Positions 45,270 through 54,390 of a stretch of DNA of 64,000 bases are shown here, in pieces. A program made the position numbers and the translations under genes. Below the pieces are notes generated by a model. The model was not told the DNA's origin and did no database searches. It saw nothing but the letters and a program-made list of their open reading frames with translations. The DNA comes from Emticicia soli. GTDB taxonomy: Bacteria; Bacteroidota; Bacteroidia; Cytophagales; Spirosomataceae. Within the stretch, counting starts at the first letter, position 1. The number at the start of each line of letters is the position of its first letter. The stretch spans positions 490,075-554,074 of the forward strand of contig NZ_JBBEWC010000003.1 in NCBI RefSeq assembly GCF_037860775.1, read 5' to 3'.

Positions 45270-46604
45270 TTATTGTATTTCTATCCGTAATACCTGCTCT
45301 GTTGCTTGTGTAATTTTAAATCTATCGTCGGTGCGTTGGCCTGTAATCCATACAATGTCATTGCCTGAACAGAGCACGAAAGTAGTTTTTTTCAGGTGTA
45401 GCGGTACTTTTTTGTCTACCAGAAAATCGCTGATTTTCTTTTTGCCTTTCATACCTAAGGGAATAAACCAATCGCCTTCTTGCCAGGGGCGAATTACCAA
45501 AGGAAAGCTGAGACGCTGTGCATCAACCCACAGGATATTCGGGCTTTTTTCGCCAGCCAGATACGTACGCCAGCCTTCTACGGTAGCATTGCTTATTCGT
45601 AATTTTCTGCCATTATATACTGTTTCCTGCGTGCCTTTTTCAATCAATGCTTCTTCAAAACTCTTTTCTTGTTTAGTAATAATAATCAGATACTCACGGT
45701 CTTTTACAAGTGTATGAGTAGCCGAATGAAAGGTTTTACCTGAGCTTTTATTGAGCGAATGATAGATTTCTTTTGATTGAAAATAGTTGAAACCAAACTC
45801 TTTTAGGGTTTCTTCTAATAAATAAGCCGCCGATTTCCGGTTTTGAATACCTGCTATACTAAGCATCAATGTGCCGTTTTCTTCTTTGCTAATGGCTTTC
45901 TTGAAACTATTGAGGCTATGCTGAAAGTCATTGTCAATGGCTTGCAGTCGCTCAATATTGCGGGCAAAGGTTTGCTCTAAATTCGGATTTATTTGTTTGA
46001 GTAGGGGTATTACTTCGTTTCGTAGCAGGTTGCGCTGATATTCGTTAGAGGCATTGCTGCTATCTTCTCGCCATTGTAGTTGGTTTTCTGCTACATAATT
46101 TTCAATCTCTGTTCTTGCTGCAAAAAGGAGCGGCCTGATAATGTGTGCTTTCTTAGGAAGAATACCCCGAAGTCCCGAAATACCAGTGCCTTTGGTGAGG
46201 TTTAGCAGAATGGTTTCTATACTATCGTTCAGATGGTGGGCCGTGGCAATATACTGGCAGCCAGATTGTTGCCTTATCTGCTCAAACCATTCATAACGTA
46301 GCTGGCGAGCTGCCATTTCAATAGATAGTTTATTTGCCTGTGCAAAGACTTTTGTAGAGAAAGTGGTCGCACGGAATGTTATTCCGTTGCTCGCACATAG
46401 TTGTTCTACAAATACGGCATCCTGGTCTGAGTCTTCGCCCCTTAGCTGAAAATTACAATGCGCTACTTCAAAATTAAACTTCGCCTTGCAAAACAAGTCA
46501 AATAATACAACAGAGTCTTTGCCACCGCTCACGGCCAGCAAGATTTTGTCGGTGGGTTTAAACAGACTTTGTTCGTTAATATATGTTAAGAAAGAATGAA
46601 GCAT
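45270..46604 (-). CDS. tilS: tRNA(Ile)-lysidine synthetase
   Basis: 444 residues from the ATG that begins MLHSFLTYINEQSLF. The PP-loop ATP motif AVSGGKDSVVLF is at about 24-35, and the tRNA-binding C-terminal domain follows (WQEGDWFIPLGMKGKKKISDF is characteristic). It makes lysidine at the wobble base of tRNA(Ile2), so AUA is read correctly; it is essential. An upstream GTG frame adds 15 unsupported residues. Divergent from the OstA-like gene. Confidence 0.95.
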   Translation of the reverse strand: MLHSFLTYINEQSLFKPTDKILLAVSGGKDSVVLFDLFCKAKFNFEVAHCNFQLRGEDSDQDAVFVEQLCASNGITFRATTFSTKVFAQANKLSIEMAARQLRYEWFEQIRQQSGCQYIATAHHLNDSIETILLNLTKGTGISGLRGILPKKAHIIRPLLFAARTEIENYVAENQLQWREDSSNASNEYQRNLLRNEVIPLLKQINPNLEQTFARNIERLQAIDNDFQHSLNSFKKAISKEENGTLMLSIAGIQNRKSAAYLLEETLKEFGFNYFQSKEIYHSLNKSSGKTFHSATHTLVKDREYLIIITKQEKSFEEALIEKGTQETVYNGRKLRISNATVEGWRTYLAGEKSPNILWVDAQRLSFPLVIRPWQEGDWFIPLGMKGKKKISDFLVDKKVPLHLKKTTFVLCSGNDIVWITGQRTDDRFKITQATEQVLRIEIQ

Positions 46605-46617
46605 AAACGCAAATACG

Positions 46618-46625
46618 TACTTTTG
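46618..46625 (+). promoter_or_regulatory. -7 promoter box for the OstA-like gene
   Basis: TACTTTTG in the gap between divergent tilS and the OstA-like gene; a proper -33 box is not seen. Confidence 0.4.
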
Positions 46626-46694
46626 CAACAAAATTAGAATATTGCTCACAAGATGTTGACTATTGGCCTGAAAAATATAAGAATACTAAGTTTT

Positions 46695-48302
46695 ATGCAT
46701 ACCAACAGGTTTTTGCTGGTGGTACTGATAAGCTTATTATGCTCAATTGTATCTTTTGCACAAAAACCGTTGAATCCACCGGAGCCTTCAGCTCCTAAAA
46801 GCCGTATTATTCTTCTACGTGCCGATAGCCTGGTTGGTACTAAAGAGCCGGTAGATGTACGCCGATTTATCGGGAATGTTGCTTTTCAGCACAAAGGGGC
46901 AATACTTTATTGCCAGACGGCCATTCAATACGAAATGACTAATACACTAGAGGCTTTTGGTGACATACGCATTGTACAAGGCGATACCCTGACTGTAACG
47001 GGCGATACACTTTATTATGATGGTAACACAAGGTTTGCCAGAGTTTTGGGTAGAAAGGTTGTGTTAACCGACTCTAAGGTAACACTTACTACCCGAATAA
47101 TGGAATACGATATTCAACGCAACAGGGCGTATTATCCGGTAAGAGGTGTAATTGTACAGGATTCAAGCACTTTGCGAAGCGAAAAGGGCTATTATAATAC
47201 CCGCTCAAAGATTTTTAATTATAAAGAAAACGTAGAGATAGTTAATCCAAAATATACCATTACTACCGATAGTTTGCAGTACAATGCCCGTACAAAAATA
47301 GCGCTATTTAAAGCACCTACGCTCATTAAAAGCAAAGATGGTGATATAGCAGCCAATAGTGGTAGTACTTATAATACCCAAACCCAGCAGTCGAATTTTA
47401 AAGGCCGCTCAAAGGTGGTGAACGAAAATTATACGCTAGTAGGCGATACGCTACAATTCGACCAGAAAACAGAGTCGGGTGTGGCGAAAGGCAATGTGGA
47501 GATGGTTTCTATCAAAGATAAAGTGATAATGACTGGGCATCGGGCCATCAGAGACGGTAAAACGGGTTTCACCAAAATAATGGGTAATGCTATTATGCGC
47601 AATGGCTCTGAAAGAGATACTTTGTATATGCGTGCCGATACGCTTTATGCCTACGAAATGATGGACACCGATAGTACTAAAGCTTCTGCTAAAAAAGATA
47701 CGGTGAAGCGAGAGAAAAAGATGGAAAAGCTCATAGCGCAAGGCAATGTACAGATATATAGGATAGATATGCAAAGCAAAAGCGATTCGCTTTTATATGA
47801 CCTTAAAGACTCGGTAATACATTTTTTTACAAAACCTATTCTCTGGAATCCGAAAAACCAATCTGAAGCAGATACTATTCACGTATATATGAAAAATGGC
47901 AAGGTAAACCGTATGTTTCTTGTTAATCAGGGTTTTGTGATAGCCAAAGATACCTCGACAAATTTCAACCAGATAAAAGGCCGTAAAATATCTGCTTTGT
48001 TTAATGAACAAACACGCCTCGAACAGGTAATTGTGGAAGGAAATGGACAAAGTATTTACTATGCTTTAGATGACAAGAATAAACTAATTGGTGTAAATCA
48101 TGTCGAATGTAGTAGAATGAATATCCGGTTTAAAGAAAATCAGGTAAAGCGCATAACGTTTATAGGTAAGCCTGATTCAAAACTGGTACCACCTAAAGAG
48201 CTGACTAACAGCGCAAACCGCCTTGACGGCTTTAGTTGGAGAGAGTCAGAGAAGCCCACAAAGGAAGATGTGTTGGGAATAAAAATTGTCGAAAAACAAT
48301 AG
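46695..48302 (+). CDS. OstA/LptA-like periplasmic protein
   Basis: 535 residues from the ATG beginning MHTNRFLLVVLISLLCS, a signal peptide cleaved after VSFAQ. The rest is a long run of short beta-strand repeats (GDTLTVTGDTLYYDGN, EKGYYNTRSKIFNYKENVEI, VVNENYTLVGDTLQFD) of the OstA/LptA jelly-roll type, which forms the periplasmic bridge that carries lipopolysaccharide to the outer membrane. This long form is usual in Bacteroidota. A start at 46653 would place extra residues before the signal peptide. Confidence 0.87.
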   Translation: MHTNRFLLVVLISLLCSIVSFAQKPLNPPEPSAPKSRIILLRADSLVGTKEPVDVRRFIGNVAFQHKGAILYCQTAIQYEMTNTLEAFGDIRIVQGDTLTVTGDTLYYDGNTRFARVLGRKVVLTDSKVTLTTRIMEYDIQRNRAYYPVRGVIVQDSSTLRSEKGYYNTRSKIFNYKENVEIVNPKYTITTDSLQYNARTKIALFKAPTLIKSKDGDIAANSGSTYNTQTQQSNFKGRSKVVNENYTLVGDTLQFDQKTESGVAKGNVEMVSIKDKVIMTGHRAIRDGKTGFTKIMGNAIMRNGSERDTLYMRADTLYAYEMMDTDSTKASAKKDTVKREKKMEKLIAQGNVQIYRIDMQSKSDSLLYDLKDSVIHFFTKPILWNPKNQSEADTIHVYMKNGKVNRMFLVNQGFVIAKDTSTNFNQIKGRKISALFNEQTRLEQVIVEGNGQSIYYALDDKNKLIGVNHVECSRMNIRFKENQVKRITFIGKPDSKLVPPKELTNSANRLDGFSWRESEKPTKEDVLGIKIVEKQ

Positions 48303-48402
48303 GGCTGGCATAGTTTTTTGCATATTAAAAAGTGCTAACGAGAAAATTTATAAGTTATTGCAACCATTTAGTAAGAAAAAGCGTCCTTATATAAAAAATT
48401 AA

Positions 48403-48433
48403 TTTGGTTTTTACGGTACGTTGTATATATTTG
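48403..48433 (+). promoter_or_regulatory. Promoter of the T9SS cargo gene
   Basis: TTTG (48403-48406), 19 bases, then TATATTTG (48426-48433); both boxes match. The ATG is 52 bases further on. Confidence 0.75.
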
Positions 48434-48485
48434 TACAATCCCTACAAGTCACATAACGAATCTTATACGAAGTTTTAATTAAAAT

Positions 48486-49079
48486 ATGGTAAAAAGTTTA
48501 CAGAAATATATATTGGTATTGATTAGTTTCACCCTACTATCAAACGTGGTTTCGGCGCAAGTCGAAAAAGGAAAATCACGCTTGGATATTGGTAAAAAGC
48601 CAACTACAAAGGCTTCGGCACAAAAGCTGAGTTTTGTTAGTAAACCAATGCCCAACGAGGTGAAGCTTGACAAACCGACAGTGGTTAATCAATACTTCAG
48701 AAATGCGCTATTGAATGGTTCTTCAAAACCAACAACTGCAAAAGCAGACGTAGTGAATGCAGGTAGTGAAAAAAGCATGGCTAATGCTGAAAACGCTGAC
48801 AAATTGTTTTTAAATGATAAAATTTCGGTTTCTAATATTTATCCGAACCCTGCCAACGATTTTGCAGTTATTGATTATCAGATTACTGGCCATGTAAACG
48901 ATGCGAGTATGTCTTTTTATAATTTATTGGGTAACGAGGTAGCTAATTTTGAATTAGACAAAAACGACCGAAAATTGAAAGTTCCTACTACTAATTGGGA
49001 CTCAGGCGTGTATCTCTACCAGTTGGTAATAGATGGCAAAAAAGTAGCAACAAAAAAATTACTTGTAAGACACAATTAA
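48486..49079 (+). CDS. Secreted protein with type A T9SS sorting domain
   Basis: 197 residues with a signal peptide (cleavage after VVSAQ). The last 80 residues are a type A C-terminal sorting domain: SNIYPNPANDFAVIDY, then MSFYNLLGNEV, SGVYLYQLVIDGK and the terminal KKLLVRHN. This targets the protein through the type IX system to the cell surface. The remaining about 90 residues are low-complexity Lys/Ala/Ser with no catalytic domain, so the cargo part is small and of unknown role. Own promoter and terminator. Confidence 0.9.
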   Translation: MVKSLQKYILVLISFTLLSNVVSAQVEKGKSRLDIGKKPTTKASAQKLSFVSKPMPNEVKLDKPTVVNQYFRNALLNGSSKPTTAKADVVNAGSEKSMANAENADKLFLNDKISVSNIYPNPANDFAVIDYQITGHVNDASMSFYNLLGNEVANFELDKNDRKLKVPTTNWDSGVYLYQLVIDGKKVATKKLLVRHN

Positions 49080-49101
49080 GCATTTGATAAAAATATACTT
49101 T

Positions 49102-49134
49102 TAGGGAGGCGAGCAATCGCTTCCCTATTTTTTT
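49102..49134 (+). terminator. Terminator of the T9SS cargo gene
   Basis: An 11-bp stem with one G-U pair (49102-49112 with 49117-49127) closed by a GCAA tetraloop and followed by a T7 run. Confidence 0.9.
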
Positions 49135-49196
49135 GGAAAAGCAAATAGAATATGGCTTTTTTGCAGAAAAAATCATTTGCTCAATACTATCGCTGC

Positions 49197-50174
49197 ATGC
49201 AAAAGTACTCAGTTATCACGCCTGTATATAACCGCCCTGAAGAAGTCAGAGAACTTCTGGAAAGCCTGACCAAGCAGACCTATAAAAATTTTGAGGTAAT
49301 TATTGTTGAAGATGGTTCAACCCTGAAATGCGAAGAAATTTGCAGAGGCTTTGAAAATCGCCTTGATATTAAGTATTTTTATAAGCCTAATTCGGGGCAG
49401 GGTTTCTCACGTAATTATGGTTTTGAGCGTGCAGCAGGCGATTATTTTGTGCAGCTAGATTCTGATGCCATTATACCTGAGCGATATTTCGAAATTGTTG
49501 ATAATTACTTGTCTGCTCATTGGCTTGATGCTTACGGAGGCCCGGATGCTGCGCATGATAGCTTCACTGACACACAAAAGGCTATCAACTATGCCATGAC
49601 ATCGGTATTTACTACAGGTGGTATCAGAGGAAAGAAAAACAATGCCGGAGGGCAGTTTCATCCACGGAGTTTTAACTTTGGTATTTCACGCAAGGTATGG
49701 GAGGCAACTCAAGGCTATACCATGACCCGCATGGCCGAAGATATTGAGTTCAGTATTCGTATCATAGACAAAGGCTTTAAGGTTGGCCTAATAGAAGACG
49801 CCTTCATCTACCACAAACGCCGCACCGATTTCGGGCAGTTTTATAAACAACTGCATTTCTTTGGTAGGGGGCGTATCAACCTCGCCCGAATGTTTCCGTC
49901 TGAGCTAAAGCTGGTACACTTTTTCCCGATGGTATTTACATTAGGCTGTTTGTCTATACCATTGCAACTCTTGCTTGGTTTTATCAGTCCGTTTTTCTGC
50001 TATACTTTTCTGTTTTCTGCGGGCGTATTCGCTCTCTATAAACTGATGATATTTGTTGACTCTACCCTAAAAAATAAGAGTATAAAAGTAGGCTTTCTGA
50101 GTATCATTGCCTGTTTTATTCAGTTATTTGCCTATGGTATCGGCTTTATGCAAGAGAAATTTAAAGCAGCTTAA
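49197..50174 (+). CDS. GT2-family glycosyltransferase
   Basis: 325 residues from MQKYSVITPVYNRPEEV, the usual start of GT-A family 2 domains. QLDSDAIIPERYF carries the metal-binding DxD; EDIEFSIRIIDKG is the catalytic-base region. Two or three hydrophobic segments end the protein (about 245-320), so it is membrane bound at its C terminus. An ATG at 49152 would add 15 residues and cannot be excluded. Its TAA overlaps the stop of the convergent MFS gene. Confidence 0.85.
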   Translation: MQKYSVITPVYNRPEEVRELLESLTKQTYKNFEVIIVEDGSTLKCEEICRGFENRLDIKYFYKPNSGQGFSRNYGFERAAGDYFVQLDSDAIIPERYFEIVDNYLSAHWLDAYGGPDAAHDSFTDTQKAINYAMTSVFTTGGIRGKKNNAGGQFHPRSFNFGISRKVWEATQGYTMTRMAEDIEFSIRIIDKGFKVGLIEDAFIYHKRRTDFGQFYKQLHFFGRGRINLARMFPSELKLVHFFPMVFTLGCLSIPLQLLLGFISPFFCYTFLFSAGVFALYKLMIFVDSTLKNKSIKVGFLSIIACFIQLFAYGIGFMQEKFKAA

Positions 50175-51511
50175 GCCACTGTCAAATGTTTTTTCAGGTA
50201 GTCAACACTTCTTATAAAAGGTTTAAGCCCAATAAATAAGGCTGCTGCCGAAATGACACACCCTGACATTTGAGCAATAAATATTGAGTAATTGATTTTA
50301 AGGGGGTCATGAAAAACGGCATCGTTGAAAAAACCTACTGACAAAGGCCCTAAACCTAAACCAATAATATTGACTACAAACAGAAAGAATGCCGAGAAAA
50401 TAGCCCGCATATTATTAGGTACGATTTCTTGAATGGCAGCCGTGGCAGAGCCATAAGGAAACGACGAAAAGAAGCAGAATAAACCAATAAATGCGATAGT
50501 TGCATTCGGGTTAGGAAATAGCACACCAATTGTGCAAAGTATGGCGATAGACATACCTATGTAGCTGGCTTTCATCTTTGCATTCACCACGCCTTTCTTT
50601 GAAAGATAATCGGCATAGCGGCCGCCAGATATTACTCCTAAAGTAGAAAAAACAGTAACCAACAAACCAAATGTTACCCCGGCTTTGGTGTCGTTCCAGC
50701 CATGCACGCGGTTCAGAAACGTTGGCACCCAGTAGATACCTGCATAAGAAGCAAAAGCCATAAAGGCCATGCCGAAATTCAGACTCAGGAATGTTCGTTT
50801 ATTGGCTTTAAAATAAGCTATAATTTCTTTGAGCGTAGCCTTACTAGCCGACTCTCTGTCGCTATCTAATTCTTTGCGTTTAGGCTCTTTTATACTTTGT
50901 ACAAGCAATACTATCAATAAGCCCGGTAAACCGATGTAGAAGAATATTACCTGCCACGAGAAGATTTCACCTACAAAAGGCAACTGAATGTTTTCCTGGC
51001 CTATCATGGCTCTTATGGCAGCCCCAAGCAGAATAGAAATGCCTGAGCCTAAATATACGCCCATGTTATAAATACTCATGGCTGTACCGAGTTTCTTCTT
51101 CGGAAAATAGTCGGAAATCATAGAGTATGCCGCAGGCGAAAGCGCAGCTTCCCCAACACCTACACCCACCCGTGCCCAAAACAACATCGAGAAACTCCCT
51201 GCCAGCCCGCATAGTGCTGTCATTAAACTCCAGATAGCAATACCCCAGCCTATAATTTTTTTGCGGCTCATTCTATCGGCCATAATTCCGATAGGAATAC
51301 CCAAAAAAGTATAAAACAGCGCAAAACTAAGCCCCATCAACAAGCCCATCTGGGTATCAGAAATACCAAACGATGCCTTGATTGGCTTAACCAGAAGTGC
51401 CAGAATTTGCCGGTCAATAAATGAGGAAATATAAGCCAGTAAAAGTATGCCTAATACATACCATGCGTAGCGGAGAGAAGACTGTTCTTTCATAGAGGTA
51501 TAGCCCGACAT
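50171..51511 (-). CDS. MFS transporter, spinster-like
   Basis: 446 residues with twelve predicted transmembrane helices. The first loop motif GIMADRMSRKKIIGWG and FIDRQILALL near the N terminus are typical of the spinster-like/hexuronate-type MFS branch. Substrate unknown. The stop codon overlaps the stop of the GT2 gene on the other strand in a shared TTAA, leaving no space for a terminator. Confidence 0.83.
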   Translation of the reverse strand: MSGYTSMKEQSSLRYAWYVLGILLLAYISSFIDRQILALLVKPIKASFGISDTQMGLLMGLSFALFYTFLGIPIGIMADRMSRKKIIGWGIAIWSLMTALCGLAGSFSMLFWARVGVGVGEAALSPAAYSMISDYFPKKKLGTAMSIYNMGVYLGSGISILLGAAIRAMIGQENIQLPFVGEIFSWQVIFFYIGLPGLLIVLLVQSIKEPKRKELDSDRESASKATLKEIIAYFKANKRTFLSLNFGMAFMAFASYAGIYWVPTFLNRVHGWNDTKAGVTFGLLVTVFSTLGVISGGRYADYLSKKGVVNAKMKASYIGMSIAILCTIGVLFPNPNATIAFIGLFCFFSSFPYGSATAAIQEIVPNNMRAIFSAFFLFVVNIIGLGLGPLSVGFFNDAVFHDPLKINYSIFIAQMSGCVISAAALFIGLKPFIRSVDYLKKHLTVA

Positions 51512-51569
51512 ACCATCGGGTGTAAGCTTAGGGTCTTAGATTGAGCAGTAAGTTAGTATTTTTTATCTG

Positions 51570-52163
51570 TTAATTAGAATTATTCTCATAATTAATTTTG
51601 TTTTTCTTATTCTGAAAATGCTTAATGATTTTACGAAGTAGGAAGGCAACGAGTAAGACAGAAAAAACGGCAATTAGAACTGGAATCCAGAGTGTGAGAA
51701 TTGAAAAGAGAATAGAAATAAAGTTTTCGACAGTAGCCAAAATAGAATTACCAAAGCCACCTGTAAATTTGGTAGAAGCTAGTCGTAAAAGACCTGTGCC
51801 TGCCTGTATGGTTCCGGCTACGCCACCGCCTGCTACTATGCCGAGCGTCCATTGGAGTTCAGGAGAATCAATTTTAAGAAAAGAAGTAGTAAGTATAGTG
51901 CCTGCCACAAACGAAGCAGGTGTGGCAATAGTATCCAGAAAATTATCTACAATAGGAATATAATAAGCCAGAATTTCGGCTAGTGTTGCAGCACCTAATA
52001 TGTAAGTAGCAGCAGGGCTGCTAAGCCACTCAAAACCTTGTGAGAGGTCAAAGACCTCGAAGCGTGTTGAAAGATTAGCGATGAGCATCGGCACAAATAC
52101 CCTGAAACCCGAACAAGCACTCAGAGCAATGCCCACACAAAGGCTTATAAACAATTCTTGCAT
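51570..52163 (-). CDS. DUF4126 membrane protein
   Basis: 197 residues with about five hydrophobic segments; SACSGFRVFVPML near the N terminus and GIVAGGGVAGTIQAGTGLLRL in the middle are the conserved DUF4126 blocks, followed by a Lys/Asn-rich cytoplasmic tail. Function unknown; the fold resembles small transporters or channels. Its start codon lies inside a perfect 14-bp hairpin (52158-52197), which may control translation. Confidence 0.83.
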   Translation of the reverse strand: MQELFISLCVGIALSACSGFRVFVPMLIANLSTRFEVFDLSQGFEWLSSPAATYILGAATLAEILAYYIPIVDNFLDTIATPASFVAGTILTTSFLKIDSPELQWTLGIVAGGGVAGTIQAGTGLLRLASTKFTGGFGNSILATVENFISILFSILTLWIPVLIAVFSVLLVAFLLRKIIKHFQNKKNKINYENNSN

Positions 52164-52197
52164 AAATTGAGCTGAAAAGATAACTCAATTTATGCAA
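52158..52197 (-). promoter_or_regulatory. Hairpin enclosing the DUF4126 start codon
   Basis: TTGCATAAATTGAG (plus strand 52158-52171) and CTCAATTTATGCAA (52184-52197) form a perfect 14-bp inverted repeat with a 12-nt loop. In the mRNA the ATG at 52163-52161 is in the 3' arm, so it would be base-paired. No T run follows, so it is not a terminator. Confidence 0.65.
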
Positions 52198-52225
52198 AAA
52201 TTTGATAAGTCTCAAGCAACTGATT

Positions 52226-53473
52226 CTATGCGTTTTCGGATACCGTTTGTTTAGGGCCAATTTTGTGCTTCACAAGTACATTTACTTTATAAACAAGCCA
52301 TAAACAAATAAGCATAATAACTACCGAAATTACCCCAAGTGTCGGGTAATTTTCTAAAGGACTATAACGGTCTTTCTGTACAATTATAAAACCTGCTACA
52401 ATAGATGCAATACCACCTGCAATTTGCTGCAACGATGAGTTGATACTCATAAAAGCGCCTCTATCCTGCATTTGAGGAATGGCCGTCATAAGCGAAGTAG
52501 ACGGAATCATTCTTGACATGATACCTGCAAAAAGTAGTATGTTAATAATCAGGATTGACCAAAGCGGCACTGGAGGCAGGTTTGTATAGATAACCGTCAT
52601 GACAATGGCCCAGCCTGTACCAAAGGCAAATACCTTAAACTTATCGAACTTGTCGCTCAGGCGGCCAACAATTGGCATAATAACAAGCGATGCAATACCG
52701 GTTATCATGTATATAAGTGGCAAATCATCTTGCGTAATTTTCAGGTTATTGATAGCAAAAGCACTACCAAATGGCATCATCAGAAATCCACCAACCGATA
52801 GCAGGGCTGTGCCGGCAAAAGCTATCTGGTAGTTTTTAGAAGATAATACATGACGGAAATGCTCAAATACGTTTCTTTCGGTTTTCAGAGCCAGGTGTTT
52901 GTCAACAGGTTTAAGACCTTGCATAATGGCTAAGGCAATAATAATGCTCAAGCCAACAATCATCAGAAATGGTGAGTGCCAACCCCACAGATTAGCCAGA
53001 TACAAACCTATCGGGATACCCAATACCTGGCTGGCTGCAAAGCCCATTTGTACTACACCCATTACTCGCCCACGTTGCTCAATAGCAAAAATATCGGTGA
53101 TAATAGCCATACCAATAGAACCTATTACACCACCAAACAAGCCTGTAAAGATACGTGCGGCTACCAGTAGCTCATAGTTTGGTGCTAAGGCACAAAAGAG
53201 TGTGCCAATGATAAAGCCTACATAAAAGAATAACAAAAGCTTTTTGCGGTCGTATTTATCGGCAAATCCTGCGGCCAACAAACCGGAAATACCAGCACTA
53301 AAAGCATAGCTCGATACAGCTAAACCAAACTGTTTAGGGTTAATCTCTAATGATTTCATCAGAATATCGCCCAGCGGCGACATAACCATAAAGTCCAGAA
53401 CTACCGTAAATTGTGTAACTGCCAACAAAGCAATCACTAATTTTTCGTAGCCTGTAAAAGATGTTTTTTTCAT
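52226..53473 (-). CDS. MFS transporter, DHA1-like
   Basis: 415 residues, twelve predicted transmembrane helices. GFADKYDRKKLLLFFYVGF is the loop 2-3 motif, and TIVLDFMV-like N terminus (FTVVLDFMVMSPLGDILMKS) is typical of DHA1 drug/proton antiporters. It starts 7 bp after a small gene and lies downstream of a TetR regulator on the same strand, the usual layout of a regulated efflux pump. Confidence 0.86.
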   Translation of the reverse strand: MKKTSFTGYEKLVIALLAVTQFTVVLDFMVMSPLGDILMKSLEINPKQFGLAVSSYAFSAGISGLLAAGFADKYDRKKLLLFFYVGFIIGTLFCALAPNYELLVAARIFTGLFGGVIGSIGMAIITDIFAIEQRGRVMGVVQMGFAASQVLGIPIGLYLANLWGWHSPFLMIVGLSIIIALAIMQGLKPVDKHLALKTERNVFEHFRHVLSSKNYQIAFAGTALLSVGGFLMMPFGSAFAINNLKITQDDLPLIYMITGIASLVIMPIVGRLSDKFDKFKVFAFGTGWAIVMTVIYTNLPPVPLWSILIINILLFAGIMSRMIPSTSLMTAIPQMQDRGAFMSINSSLQQIAGGIASIVAGFIIVQKDRYSPLENYPTLGVISVVIMLICLWLVYKVNVLVKHKIGPKQTVSENA

Positions 53474-53480
53474 AATATTT

Positions 53481-53696
53481 CTAATCGTTTAATTCTTCAC
53501 ATTCAAAACCCCATTGCACAATTAAAGCCATGAGGCTGTTAATACTTAATCCTTCAGCCGATGCTCTGAGCACACCATCACAGTCCTGATAATCGACCGA
53601 CCATTTTTTAATTTGTGGAATTTGGTTGATTTGTAGCGCAAGCACGTCTCTCATAACAGAGCTACGTACATTGGTTTTTAGAATAAATAACTCCAT
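53481..53696 (-). CDS. Small protein between TetR and MFS genes
   Basis: 71 residues. The pattern (FILKTNVRSSVMRDVLALQI, ...WSVDYQDCDGVLRA...) resembles a beta-alpha-beta HMA-like ferredoxin fold in length and hydrophobic pattern, but the metal-binding CxxC is absent. It starts MELFILKTN and ends CEELND. It lies 7 bp upstream of the MFS gene and 52 bp downstream of tetR, so the three form an operon. Function unknown. Confidence 0.68.
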   Translation of the reverse strand: MELFILKTNVRSSVMRDVLALQINQIPQIKKWSVDYQDCDGVLRASAEGLSINSLMALIVQWGFECEELND

Positions 53697-53748
53697 AAAT
53701 AATAGCTTTTTCGCAAAATGTTAAATCTATAAGTATTCTTGCAATCTA

Positions 53749-54339
53749 TTAAATCTTTAAGGCTTTCATCACTACTTCAAATGTTTTCCACATAGACTCT
53801 TCCGAGAGTTTGAAAGGCTTGCCTGCCAGGCTTATGCCTTCGTTATGAAAGCGTATTAAATTATACAAGGGCGCATAAGCTACCGACCAGAATACCTCAT
53901 GAGGCATGGGTAAAATTTCTTTATTGGCAATAGCATTTTGCAAAAACTTGCCCATGGCTGTTACAAACTCCTGGTCAAGTGCTTCAAAAACCCGTGCCCG
54001 CAAGGGCGAATGCCGTAATTGCTCAAGAAACGAAGCTCTGGTGGGGTCTTCGAGCCAATAATCGGCTCTGTTGCGCCACTGGATGCGCATTCCTTCTTCA
54101 AAACGCATATTTGGGTCAAAATCCCTGAGTATAGTTGTGGTTAGGCGAGTGGCTTCTTCGTACCCGAGTTGTGCCAGTAAGTCTTCTTTATCTTTATAGT
54201 AAATATATAAAGTAGCAGGCGACACCCTGGCCTGTTTGGCTAGTTTTTGCATACTAAAACCATCGAGTCCCTCTTTTACAATCATCTCAATGGCCTTGTC
54301 TTTTACAAGCTGCTCTTTATGTTCGTCTCTATATCTCAT
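53749..54339 (-). CDS. TetR-family transcriptional regulator
   Basis: 196 residues from the ATG that begins MRYRDEHKEQLVKDKA. The N-terminal helix-turn-helix (about 10-55, GFSMQKLAKQARVSPATLYIYY) is clear; the rest is the ligand-binding helical domain. It leads an operon with a small protein and an MFS pump. A palindrome overlaps its -7 box directly upstream, so it probably represses itself and the pump. The longer frame needs a TTG start. Confidence 0.9.
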   Translation of the reverse strand: MRYRDEHKEQLVKDKAIEMIVKEGLDGFSMQKLAKQARVSPATLYIYYKDKEDLLAQLGYEEATRLTTTILRDFDPNMRFEEGMRIQWRNRADYWLEDPTRASFLEQLRHSPLRARVFEALDQEFVTAMGKFLQNAIANKEILPMPHEVFWSVAYAPLYNLIRFHNEGISLAGKPFKLSEESMWKTFEVVMKALKI

Positions 54340-54348
54340 AATCGAGTA

Positions 54349-54375
54349 CAAATATAAATGAATGTTCGTTCATTT
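54349..54375 (-). promoter_or_regulatory. tetR promoter box overlapped by a palindromic operator
   Basis: TATATTTG on the minus strand (54356-54349) lies nine bases before the ATG. The palindrome AAATGAA-6-TTCATTT (54356-54375) abuts it, as for a TetR autorepression site. Confidence 0.65.
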
Positions 54376-54390
54376 ATTATTAAAAAAATA

